Part shown: in pieces, positions 1 to 9,607 of the stretch
How the letters are laid out: every line of letters begins with the position of its first letter
How positions within the stretch are numbered: the stretch's first letter is position 1
Assembly (NCBI GenBank): GCA_023091665.1
Contig: JALJCQ010000016.1
Location: 1,364,001 to 1,428,000, forward strand
DNA: 64,000 nt
DNA from: Pythium myriotylum
Taxonomy: Eukaryota; Oomycota; Peronosporomycetes; Pythiales; Pythiaceae
Reading direction: 5' to 3'
Notes under the pieces: model-generated
What the model saw: only the letters and a program-made list of their open reading frames with translations
The model's database searches: none
What the model was told of the DNA's origin: nothing
Position numbers and translations under genes: made by a program

Positions 1-2
1 TC

Positions 3-500
3 ACGTCATCTTCACCTGGAACCCAGAATGGAACACCGTCGGGTGCTACGCTTGGTTTAGTCAATGAAGAAGTCGATGAGAACGAAGTGCTTCGCCCATG
101 CGCGTGGTCACGTTCACTCCAATTTTGGTCGCGATACTACTTGCGCTGGGATCCCTCCACACTGACGGACCGCATCGGGACTGTTTGGATTGAGGCAGCT
201 CACCGAGATCTATTGAGCCGATTGGAAGAGGCTGAGCGCCGTCTGCTGGAGGTTGAGGATCTGAGCGAGGAAGAACGATCGCCGTCTGTAAATCTCCCCG
301 AGCTCGTCCAGGTTGTGGCCAAGTCGATGGGAGAAGAAGGACCAGTCACAGCCACAGTGCCACAAGACGTTGTAGAGAAGCTTGAAGCCTTGGAACAGCG
401 CAAGCGCGATGCAATTGCACGTCTTGAGCGTGAGTTTGAAGAGGAAGCCGCAAGACTGCTGAAGCCAACAATGGAGCGGCCAGCTACGGCTGCGTCTTAG
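3..500 (+). CDS. 3' end of an unidentified coiled-coil protein (5' part outside window)
   Basis: The reading frame is open from the left edge to a TAG at 498-500, so this is the C-terminal 165 residues of a larger gene. The first stretch is Ser/Gly/Thr-rich and then acidic. An aromatic and basic patch (WSRSLQFWSRYYLRW) follows, and then two strongly charged helices rich in Glu, Arg and Leu, of the LSRLEEAERRLLEVEDL type, that look like coiled coil. No catalytic motif or signal peptide is visible. I do not recognise the family. The nearest ATG in frame lies upstream of the window, so the start and any introns are unknown. A structural or scaffold role is possible, but nothing in the sequence shows it. 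Confidence 0.6.
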   Translation, partial: TSSSPGTQNGTPSGATLGLVNEEVDENEVLRPCAWSRSLQFWSRYYLRWDPSTLTDRIGTVWIEAAHRDLLSRLEEAERRLLEVEDLSEEERSPSVNLPELVQVVAKSMGEEGPVTATVPQDVVEKLEALEQRKRDAIARLEREFEEEAARLLKPTMERPATAAS

Positions 501-950
501 AAGTTCAGGGAAAGAATTAGTAAATAGATAAGCAAATACAAAGCCACAGCAAATTAGGAAATGCAGATCGATGTGTGGGTCACGGTTGAGGTAAAACACA
601 GGCCCACAGCTGACGTACGCACGCTAGTCATTTGTGTACGAAGCATTTTGAGGTCGACTAGCTCGATAATGCTAGTCATTTGATACAGTAGAGAATTTTC
701 TGTACTCCTCGCAAAGAAGAAACTGCGCAATCGAGGGCGTTCCACACGTGGCCATCTTTCGTGCCAATATATACTAACACTTCACCGCCCCCACCATCGC
801 AGTCGAGCGAGATTCGCCTCCAATGCATCATTCACATTTGCAGAACGAGAAAGGCGACACGAACCGCTGACATATTAAGTACGGTCTCACCTCCTTATGC
901 GAACTTCGTCTACTGGTGGCGCCACCAAGTGAGACCAGTGTCAATCAATC
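501..950. other. Intergenic, 450 bp
   Basis: No gene seen. It contains a 12-bp direct repeat GCTAGTCATTTG at 623-634 and 671-682. It should hold the terminator of the upstream gene and the promoter of the LRR gene. No clear TATA or initiator element was recognised. Confidence 0.5.
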
Positions 951-2249
951 ATGGCGTGGGGAGCTCGATCGGGCGTCGACGATCTGCTGCAGCGGCTGCA
1001 GCAGCCGGCCACGGGCAGAAACCTCTGCGTGCTGAGCTTCCGCAAGCTCTCGCCCGCCGACATCCAGAAGCTCGCGGCGGCGATCGCCACCAACACGATC
1101 CTCCAAGAGCTCTATCTCTCAGGTCACAAGCTCGGCGACGCCGGCATCGAGGCCTTTGGCGAGACTCTCGCGGTCAACAAGACGCTACAGCACCTCTCGA
1201 TCGGCGACGACGCGCTTGGCGATGCAGCGGTCGCTGCGTTGGCGTCGTCGCTGGCTCGCAACGCCGAGTCGGCGGTCGCGCACTGGGATCTCGAGCACAA
1301 GTCCCTGGGCGTCGCCGGCGCCGAGGCCATCGGCTCGCTGCTCAAGACCAGCACGAGCCTCAAGGAGGTCAACCTTTCGCGCAACTCGCTCGGTGACGAC
1401 GGCGTCAGGGCGCTGGCGACTGGTCTTGCTGGCAACGAGACGTCGTCGCTCGCGACGCTGACGCTGATGGAGACGAGCGTCTCCGGTTTGGCGCTCGACC
1501 ACCTCGCAGAGCTGCTGGTGCAGCCGCACTGCTCGCTGCAAACGCTGCAGCTTTCATTCAACGACCTCGGCAACGCGAGCTCGGCGTTCTTCGCGGCACT
1601 TGGGAGCAACAAGTCACTCAAGAAGCTCTATCTCAAGGAGACCAACCTCTCGGACAGAAACGCCGCCGCACTCGCAGACGCTCTCAAAATCAACACGTCG
1701 CTTGTTGAAGTCGACGTCTCCGATAACAAGCTTACGACCGCTGCGGCGGCCTCGCTCGCGGATGCGCTGAAGTCCAACTCGACGCTTGCACGACTTGTAC
1801 TCGGCGGGAACAAGTGCGGCGACGCCGGTGCAGTCGTGATCGGCGACGTGCTTCGCGAATCGAACAGCTCGCTCGAGTTCCTCGATCTCGCTAACAACGA
1901 CCTCACGCATGTTGGGATCGCGTCGCTTCTCTCGGCCAAGAGCCTCAAGTCGCTTCGTCTCTTCAACAACAAACTCGCGGGTGGCCTTCCTCTCGTTCTG
2001 CCGGCTCTCCTCGCGAACAACTCGCTCGAGTCGCTCGACGTCGGCGCCAACGCGCTCCACGGCGAGCTCAGCATTCAACTCTTCGATCAGCTGCACAGTC
2101 ACACGACGCTCACGACGCTCGAGATGGGCGGCAACAGCTTAGGCGAAGACGGCCAAGCCGCGTTGGAGCGATTGCGTGCCGCCAACCCGAAGCTTGATGT
2201 CGCGGCAGACAAGAACGCACAAAACGAGGACGGTGAGCTTGATTCTTAA
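951..2249 (+). CDS. Leucine-rich-repeat protein, ribonuclease-inhibitor type
   Basis: This is a single-exon ORF of 432 residues starting at an ATG in a good context (AATCATGG). From about residue 20 to 420 it is a run of 28-residue repeats of the NTSLKEVNLSRNSLGDDGV type, alternating with LxxLxLxxNxL strands. This is the RI-like (NOD3/NLRC3-like) class of leucine-rich repeat. The protein has no signal peptide, no membrane segment and no NACHT, kinase or F-box domain, so it is probably a cytosolic binding scaffold. The C-terminal tail is short and acidic. Oomycete genomes have many such stand-alone LRR proteins and the partner cannot be inferred here. The gene is convergent with the minus-strand TOG gene, about 105 bp beyond its stop. 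Confidence 0.9.
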   Translation: MAWGARSGVDDLLQRLQQPATGRNLCVLSFRKLSPADIQKLAAAIATNTILQELYLSGHKLGDAGIEAFGETLAVNKTLQHLSIGDDALGDAAVAALASSLARNAESAVAHWDLEHKSLGVAGAEAIGSLLKTSTSLKEVNLSRNSLGDDGVRALATGLAGNETSSLATLTLMETSVSGLALDHLAELLVQPHCSLQTLQLSFNDLGNASSAFFAALGSNKSLKKLYLKETNLSDRNAAALADALKINTSLVEVDVSDNKLTTAAAASLADALKSNSTLARLVLGGNKCGDAGAVVIGDVLRESNSSLEFLDLANNDLTHVGIASLLSAKSLKSLRLFNNKLAGGLPLVLPALLANNSLESLDVGANALHGELSIQLFDQLHSHTTLTTLEMGGNSLGEDGQAALERLRAANPKLDVAADKNAQNEDGELDS

Positions 2250-2356
2250 GTGTGTTAGATAGATAGGGTGGGGATAATAAATTCGTGCGGCGGCAACTAA
2301 ACGGTCGTCAAAACTGGACATAAGAGTCCTTCACAGCACGAAATGGGCGGTGGCGC

Positions 2357-5300
2357 TCATGGTGCGGGACCGTCTGTTGCAGTCGTGTTAGGTTCACGCA
2401 GTGGAGCCAACGCTGCGTCGATGATATCACCAGACAGCGATTGTTTGAATGCGAGCAGGTCGTTCTTCATCTCTGTTTGCCATTTCTCCACTTCAAGCTG
2501 GATGCTCTCCAATTGATGGAGAGCGTTCGATTCATCCTGCTCGGCCAGCTCGCGCACGTAGTCACTCCAAACTGCATACTTTTCGTCCATCTTTCGTACC
2601 GACTCGTACGATTCTACGATGCTCGCCTCGAATTGATTGATTCGGCTGAGCAACGCATTATGGTATTCGTACGCATCGCGCACTTTAGTTGCAGCTTGGA
2701 TCAAGCCAGAGATAGCGAAAATCGCTCCAAGAACGAGGCAAAATGAGTACACCATCTTGGTCGCAATACCTGACTGCGTCCGCTCAGGTTTCGGCTGCAG
2801 CAACTGCTGTCGTTTGGTTTGCGTTGTTTCCTTGCCGAGATTAGTAATAGGCGCGTTCGTCAGATTGGGTTGTTCCTGGCGAGGTGGCTGTTCTCGGCGC
2901 TCGACCGACTGTGGTGGAGGTGGTGGGAAGCCTTGATTCAATGAGAATGGATGGGAGTGACCTTGTCGCCTAGGAGCTGCAGTCTCGTTTGTATTGTCAC
3001 CTCTGTTGGGTCGAGATGGCCTCATATGCTCATCAGACGTTGTAGAATGCTCGCGAAACTGTGAGACAAAGTGCGTCCGGTCTGTAGGTTGGGCTTGCGG
3101 CGTCTCAGGGTAAACACCAGTATGCGCAGCCTGCGCGACTGGCAATTCTTCACGCTGTCCGCCATCCTGCTCTCTTTGTGGTTGAAAGTTGTGCGTTACA
3201 GATCCTGGCTGACGGGGAGGATTTGCAAACGTAAATGGAGCTCTTTCGCGCACAAAATCCACAGCAGGTGGCGCCTCTTGATCTGCATTCACTTCTGTTG
3301 ACGCCGAATTATTATCATTCTGATCGTCTGGTCCTATGGGCGCAACAGGGGTTTTCAGAGGGCCTTGAGCAGCACCTGTGTCTTTGCGGTGATTTTGATG
3401 GCGGCTAGAAATCCCTGCAGTTTGTGGAGGATCGATCTCTCGGTGTAAGCCCAAAGAAGGAGGCAATTTGATGGAGGTACGTCCAGCGTCAGCTGGGTTC
3501 ACCTGTACACGCGGAAGCTCCGTTATAGGGTGTCGTTGAACTGGATCAATGCGCGCCACATTTGCTGCGGATGTGACTTCGATACTCGGTGTCTCTTGGC
3601 TCGCCACGGACGAACTTTGGGTCGATCGTGGAACCGTTACCACATGACTCGACGTCGGGGGTTCAAGGTGAGCTTTTAGCCCAGCTCGAATTGCACCGAG
3701 GCTTGCTAGAGCATCAGGTTTCTCTTGTGCAACAATGTGACTATTCGCGTCATCGCTGAGCTGTTGGCTTTCACTGTTCTCTTTGTCACTGTCTTGTTCG
3801 AATCCGGCACCATCATGGGCCTCCAGTGGGTTTGACGTAGCTACTGGGGCGTCTTCAAGATTGGAAGTCATTTCGCTAACTGATGTGGAATCGATGCGTG
3901 CCCCAGCTGGATATTCGTCGTGATTTGATGGGTGTGGGACGGGTCCATTCTGAGACGTGGCCTGTACAAACTGGAATGTACTCTGTTTGCGTACTTCAGC
4001 AGTCTCGTGCGTGTTTGCGGTGGTTTCTTCAGCATCTGGACGGCGACCACGCTCGGTAACGTTAGCAGATGCACGAGGCTCTGGCGCAGGCACGGAGACA
4101 GGGATTGGCCTAGCGAGAAACTCATCCACGTCGTTCGACCTTCCAGGTTGCACCCCAATTGCTGTTCGAGTCGAACGATCGATTGAGTGATAACTCGGCC
4201 CACCGCATGCTTGCTTATCGTCAGGAGCTGATGCGGACGGTTGAGGAGGTCGATCGTTGATAGAGTGTCCACCATGATCATGGGACACAAACTCGAGTGC
4301 TGCAGCTGCAAATCGACTAGTTGGTGCGGCACTTCCATTAATTGTCGTGCGTGAAGCATGGTGTGAAAAAGGCTGACCGCTCACACCATCCAACTCATCA
4401 TACGCTGGAGGATCTGAGAGTGGAGGTTGCTTCTGGAAATAGCCATTTGGAGGCTGGGCCTTCATGAATTTTGCGAAAGCTGTGCTTCCAGTGGATGTCG
4501 GATCCGACTTTGGAGCGGATGTATGTCCGGATACGTTGTTCGGTTGGTGCGACTCGACGAATGCAGCAAGTTTATTCAGCGCAGGAGGTGGTTGCGTAGT
4601 ATCGGAACGCTCGCTGATGCTGTTAGGTTTATGCGACTGCATGAACTGAGCCAGTGGAGATGGCGCTTCTGGCATTACCGGAGCCGTTGAATGAGCTTGT
4701 AGGATACTGACTCGCTGTTGCGGTCTGTCTGTTGTACCTTGCGTTGGCGGAACTTGACCTGCATTGGCATCCGGCTTGGATTTGGCAATACCATACTCAG
4801 GGCTGCGATTTGCCGTTGACACAGTTACACGCTCCTGATAATATTTTGACGCTGGACGTGCTCGTGACAGTGGAGAAGCAGCTCGCGGAGGAGGAATTCC
4901 TGAAGTGCCCTCTCTAGCTACTCGGACAGGGGATGCCACTCGTGTTGATCCGGGGATTGCTCGTGAGGGAAGAGACGGTGACGCTGATCGCCCATTTGGC
5001 GACAATCCTCTTCTCGCAACAGTTGGGGCGCCAACACGACCAGGTGACGGCGCCCGTTGCGGAGGTTCCGCAGGAGCGCGTATTGTGGGCTGTGGAATGC
5101 TCTTCCTGGCGTCAACCGAGGAAAGTTGTTCCTCGGCTTCTGAAGACCCTTGCCTTTGGGCAGTTTCTCGTTGTTCTCGACCAGCTTCAGCCCGAGCACT
5201 TTTGGGACTTGGCATTCCATATTTCTTTCGGATGGCTTTTGTGATCGCGGCGTACGGCTTCTCCTTCAGCAGCAAGTCACGCGCAGGTGGGGTAGGGACT

Positions 5301-6207
5301 TCAACCAGTTCTTGCAGTCGTTCCTGCCTATACAACAATAAATTTTGGTTGGTTCTACACGAATAATGTATTGTAGGCGTCCATGTGACGTACCAGAGAT
5401 CAGAAAATGAACAAAACGTGTGTCGGCATGACGTTCGCACTTTGGTAGACGGATCACGTAGCCCTCGACGCATCATCTCAAGCATTTCGTTATAGTACGG
5501 CTCAATGTCCCGCTTGGGCCAACATGTCAACACAATGTGTAATTGGTCCAGCAGCAGTGCTTTTACTCGCTCTACCAAAAATCCCGCACTTTTAGCAATG
5601 TTGAGCACCCATAACCATCAACGATCAGTTCGCACCTTGTGGGGACGTCCGATAGACTCGGTTGATCGCCTGGAGATCGTAGCGAGAGAACTCGGAGATA
5701 TCGCTGAAGAGCTGGAAGCCAGGATTACGAATCGCGACCGACGAGGCTTTGGCCGTGCTAGATAGCGCATCCAGTAACGCATTTGCCAGCGGCGAAAATG
5801 CCCCACGCGTCGTCTTCACGATGCGACCAAGCTGTTCGCACACGTCGCTCACGAGCTTGGATCGAAGATTGCGCAGCAATTCCTCAAATTCGCCCTAGGA
5901 TTCCACGCCAAACACAGTCAACACACCACTACGCTCGCTCCAAACAAAAGAGCAAACGAATAACCGACAGTCAGGGGCAGGAGGTGGTCGTAAACGGCCT
6001 CCGAGTGGCTGCGTTTGTTCAGCCTCTCGACGGCGTCGGCAAGCTCCGTGACAGCGAGCGAGAGCTCGCTCCACTCGGGGTTCGACTTGGTGCACGCCTT
6101 CCGCAGGCGCTGCGCCTACACATTCCACGAGCAACATGAGCCTCCAGAAGCTTGGAACGAGCCTCTTTCCTCGACGGCAACTCGACCTGGCGGGCGACAT
6201 TGTCCAT
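2357..6207 (-). CDS. CLASP/TOG-like protein with C-terminal membrane span (5 exons)
   Basis: My model has exons at complement 6187-6207, 5969-6115, 5636-5894, 5394-5571 and 2357-5327, with GT-AG introns of 71, 74, 64 and 66 nt. All phases agree and give 1191 residues. Residues about 1-200 align by eye with the CLASP N-terminal TOG array: LRSKLVSDVCEQLG, then TSPQERVKALLLDQL, then GLRDPSTKVR. TOG domains bind tubulin. A long disordered Pro/Ser/Gln-rich middle follows, with PSPLSRARP-like basic patches and three short FM/PN motifs. One hydrophobic segment near residues 1060-1085 (MVYSFCLVLGAIFAISGLI) is followed by a coiled-coil tail of about 105 residues. Normal CLASPs have several TOGs and no membrane anchor, so the architecture is unusual. 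The first exon (7 codons) rests on splice logic only. An alternative acceptor for intron 3 (CTAAAAG) is also in frame with a different donor. Confidence 0.75.
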
Positions 6208-7195
6208 GGCGACGAAGAGGGACTTCCCGCGATCGCCGTGGGGCGAATAGGGGCTTGTTCGATAGCGCAGACACGGGAGATCACGACAGAGGTCGATGCG
6301 TCAGCGCGACGTGCGTGCGGGCGTCTCTAGAGGCGCGCGGCGAGGCGGCGACGACGAGCGATCCCACGTGGCGACAAGTTGCCCTTTCCGTCTCGAGCGT
6401 ACGAATTGCTTTCGCGCGCGCGGGGGGAGGGTTTCTTAAGTTCGCACCACATCCCTCTGCCGCACTTAGGCGAACAGCCAATCGTTGGATGGTCCAACGA
6501 TGATTAAACCTCATTTACGAGGTTTGAAACTGATTTCTAAGTGCGGATCAATCTTTGTCGTAAGTTCGCACTCGTGAAGAGTGAAGGTCATGACGTAGCC
6601 AAGGCTGGCGAGAAAGGCCGCCACTTGACGAACATGGCGGGGGAGGGAAATTGGGAGGGACGCGCTTGCAGGAATCCCCAGCGCTGAAGCGTTTTATAGT
6701 ATTTAGTGATTTTCCTTCCTTCCTCCTCCACCAAAGAGCTACCGACTTTCCCATCAGAACAGAGTCCGAGACCCTTCTCCGGCTAGCGCAGTCCGCGTTC
6801 GCGACGCTCAGAGGCCTCTGCAGGGTTTGGTCATGCAACGAGAGTTTTTCCAAGCTGTCGAGCCGACAACGACGGTAGCGACGAGAAGAGAGCAGGCAAG
6901 CATCGGGGCATGCGTGCGGTCTCCTCGTCCATATGATGTCGCGGCGGTGGAACAGGTTGGCCATGACGAGACGCAGAGACAGGTGAGACGTGGCGACTTG
7001 GAATGGCTCGCTTTTGAAAGAGCGCTCGGGCAATCTTCATCAGTTCAGACGGTGCTTCTTGGTGTCAAAGGTTGGGGGATAATCATGTGTGTGTGTGTGT
7101 GTGGTGGGCTTCTGCGTACGGCACTGGGGTGAAGCCACGGAACGTTACAGCGTGAGGACAGACATATACGGAAGGAGGCTACAGTGAGGAGACCT
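6208..7195. other. Intergenic, 1 kb, with paired hairpins and a (GT)n tract
   Basis: No supported gene. Antisense and sense ORFs here are short and have no domain signature. The stretch contains two adjacent inverted repeats at 6481-6525 (listed separately) and a (GT)n microsatellite at about 7087-7102. It should contain the promoter of the TOG gene and the terminator of the methyltransferase gene, both on the minus strand. Confidence 0.5.
6481..6525. repeat. Two adjacent perfect short hairpins
   Basis: The first is ATCGTTGGA, loop TGG, TCCAACGAT (6481-6501). The second is AAACCTC, loop ATTTAC, GAGGTTT (6506-6525). Both lie about 300 bp upstream of the TOG gene start. The second resembles a hairpin upstream of the methyltransferase gene (8895-8910). 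The role is unknown. Confidence 0.6.
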
Positions 7196-8698
7196 CTATG
7201 CCTTCTTGGCAAAGAAGAGACCCCACTTCTGGTCGCCCTCAGCGCAACGCACGAGCTTGGACTTCCAGCCATTGACGATATCGTTGAAGTCCTGCTCCGA
7301 GGTCTCCTTGATAAACTCGTCCTTGTTCAGGAGCGTGCGGTCGAGCTCTTCCTTAAGAACCTCCACGAAGTGATCCGTACGGTCTTCGGCAACAACATCC
7401 GTGAAACCGACCTTGGACAGCACACCACCATACTGCGAGGGCGAAAGCAAGTGGTAGCCTCGGCTCTTGACATACGCCTTGAAATGCGGAGTGCCTTCCT
7501 GCTCGCCACGACAGTAATCCGAGATCAATACACGACCTCCAGGTTTCAGCCATCTGAAGAACTTGGCAAAGAGGGCCTCCTTATCGGCAATATGCAGAAT
7601 CGTGTCGCGTGAGTACACGACGTCAAAGTACTCATCCGGGTACTCCCTTGTTGTGGCATCGCAGATCTCGAATTCACAGTCAATTTCTGGGTTCTTCATC
7701 GAACTTTCGAGGGCGCGGTGGACCATATTTGTGGAAAGATCAATGCCCACAACGGACACGCCGAACTGACGCGCCATGTAAAAGTCGCCGCCGCCAATGC
7801 CGCAGCCAACGTCGAGCACGCGCTCGCCGGGTTTAAGGTTGAGCTTCTCAACAAACTCTGTGGTAGTGGACTGGCCACCTGTGCTAACGTATCCCTCGCC
7901 GAAGATCTTCTCGTAGCGGGTGATGCTCTTGTTGGAGTATTGCTGTTCGTCGAGGAACTTCTGGAAGGTCGCGATCGACTCGCGGGAGCCCTCCTTGACC
8001 TGCTTCACGTACGAGAAGCACACCTGGCCGTTGTTCTTCTTGATCTTACGGTACACCGAGATGCTGCTGGACGACTCCAGCTGCAAGAAGCCGACCTCCT
8101 TGCCGTTGCTTTCCTCGGAGATGACCGAGCCGAAGGCGCTCACGTAGAAGCTCGGGTGGCGGTAGTGGGTCGGGTTGGCGCCGCGCTTGACGTCACCCGA
8201 CTGGCGGAAGCACGACTCGCGGAAGAAGATCTTGCCACCAGGACGCAGCCACTTGACGGCCTTCTGTGCAAAGCGCTTGACCTCTTCATCGTCAAGGTAC
8301 ATGAAGATCCAGTTGGAGAAGATGACGTCGAACGAGTGCGGCTCGCACTCGAGCTCGCACACATCTTGGCAGCGGAAATCAATGTTGCCCAGGTGTCCGT
8401 TCATCGCAATGTTGGCCTTGTGGAACTCCTCAATGAACTCGATGGCCACGACCGACTTGGCCTTCTCACCGATGATGCCCGTGTAGCGCCCGATGCCGGC
8501 GGCGAGCTCGAGCACGTCCTTGCCTTCCATGTTGGGCGCCTTCTCGAGGATCTCGGGGCGCTCGAGCTCGTGGAGCGTGCGCGCGTTGGTGTCGAGCATC
8601 ATGGTCTCGATGCTCGTGTTGGCCGAGTGCTCCTCCCAGTACGACTTCATCGCCTGGCGGGTCTCGTCCACCGTCAGCGTCATCCTACCGATAGACAT
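7196..8698 (-). CDS. Phosphoethanolamine N-methyltransferase, two-domain
   Basis: This single-exon ORF of 500 residues has two tandem class I SAM-dependent methyltransferase domains. The first (about 25-230) has the glycine-rich SAM motif VLELAAGIGRYTG followed by VAIEFIEEF and FDVIFSNWIFMYL. The second (about 265-500) has VLDVGCGIGGGDFYMA, VGIDLSTNMV and FDVVYSRDTILHI with DYCRG. Length and order match plant-type PEAMT, which methylates phosphoethanolamine three times to phosphocholine for phosphatidylcholine synthesis in the cytosol. Two Met codons five residues apart could start translation; I used the first. No intron is needed. The long plus-strand ORF opposite (7718-8719) is a shadow. 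The family call is firm; whether both halves are active cannot be judged without alignment. Confidence 0.93.
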   Translation of the reverse strand: MSIGRMTLTVDETRQAMKSYWEEHSANTSIETMMLDTNARTLHELERPEILEKAPNMEGKDVLELAAGIGRYTGIIGEKAKSVVAIEFIEEFHKANIAMNGHLGNIDFRCQDVCELECEPHSFDVIFSNWIFMYLDDEEVKRFAQKAVKWLRPGGKIFFRESCFRQSGDVKRGANPTHYRHPSFYVSAFGSVISEESNGKEVGFLQLESSSSISVYRKIKKNNGQVCFSYVKQVKEGSRESIATFQKFLDEQQYSNKSITRYEKIFGEGYVSTGGQSTTTEFVEKLNLKPGERVLDVGCGIGGGDFYMARQFGVSVVGIDLSTNMVHRALESSMKNPEIDCEFEICDATTREYPDEYFDVVYSRDTILHIADKEALFAKFFRWLKPGGRVLISDYCRGEQEGTPHFKAYVKSRGYHLLSPSQYGGVLSKVGFTDVVAEDRTDHFVEVLKEELDRTLLNKDEFIKETSEQDFNDIVNGWKSKLVRCAEGDQKWGLFFAKKA

Positions 8699-9607
8699 CC
8701 CACACGCATTAGCTGCTGAGAAAGGCTACCCACCATATTGGTCATGGTCGGTCTCTTACGTTGGCGTTGGCGCGTTGGTTTGTTGGTGTGTTGGCGAACT
8801 CCAGTTGGAGAATGACCCGCCCGCCCACATTGGCGTTCGCGCACTTCTTGTGTTGCAGTCGGCGTCACAGCTGGTGTTGGCGTCTGCCACCAAAACCTCA
8901 TTTTTGAGGTGATGCACCCTACCCGCGCGGGAGCGAAACCCTAACAGCAGTATACAAACATCAAGTGAAACGGTTAAATAACCTCATAACTGATGCCACA
9001 AGGGGTAGGTGGATGGCGATGATGACACCCACCAGAGATCCACGACACAAGAGGGAACACGCACTCCGAACACGCGGTCCCGCCTAAATCTGAAAAATAC
9101 CCTCAAAGCTTATTCACTGTTATTTACATAATTTAGAATACAAAGCCGTATATGCGGAAATTTGTTTTGTTTCCGTGAATATATTTTGACAGATGAATGA
9201 GTTGGGGCGGTCCAACGGCGGACATTCATTCCGGCGGCGAGCAGCTCCAGTGCTCACATGTCGCAGACGGTTCAGCGGCCAGCCAGAATGCAAAAGATCC
9301 CGCCCAAGATGCGACCCTGATGACGGGGGGAAATAATCGACCGCGTCGGCTGCTCTGCTGGTCGCTGAGTTGATGAGACGGCAAAGGAAAAGCGCCGCTT
9401 CAACTGCAAGCAGCTCGGAAAAAAGAACCGTCGTGCTGCAGACGAATGTTCGACGCGCGCGCCGATTGGCTGAACGGGTGGACAGTGCACACATGTGCGA
9501 CGAGGAGCAAGCAAAGGATTCAGAGCAAGATTACAGTTACTGTAAGAGGAACCAAACGCGGCGACTACGGCGGCCAATGGGCGCTTCTGCCGCGGCCAGC
9601 GCACGCG
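8699..9607. other. Intergenic, 0.9 kb
   Basis: No supported gene. It contains a GTTGGCGTT-type imperfect direct repeat near 8758-8800 and a small hairpin at 8895-8910. The overlapping ORFs between 9120 and 9604 on both strands show no recognisable protein. Confidence 0.45.
8895..8910. repeat. Short hairpin ACCTCA-TTTT-TGAGGT
   Basis: A perfect 6-bp-arm inverted repeat about 200 bp upstream of the methyltransferase start. The surrounding 13 bp (AAACCTCATTT) match the hairpin at 6506-6518. Confidence 0.5.

Noticed and set aside
761..1396. 211-codon ORF overlapping the LRR gene start
   Set aside because: Arg/Gln-rich out-of-frame reading of the LRR coding sequence.
7718..8719. 333-codon plus-strand ORF opposite the PEAMT gene
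   Set aside because: It mirrors the codon pattern of the methyltransferase on the other strand, is rich in Val/Leu/Ala/Asp from GC skew and has no domain.
9120..9604. Overlapping Arg/Ser-rich ORFs on both strands
   Set aside because: Compositional, no domain or splice support.
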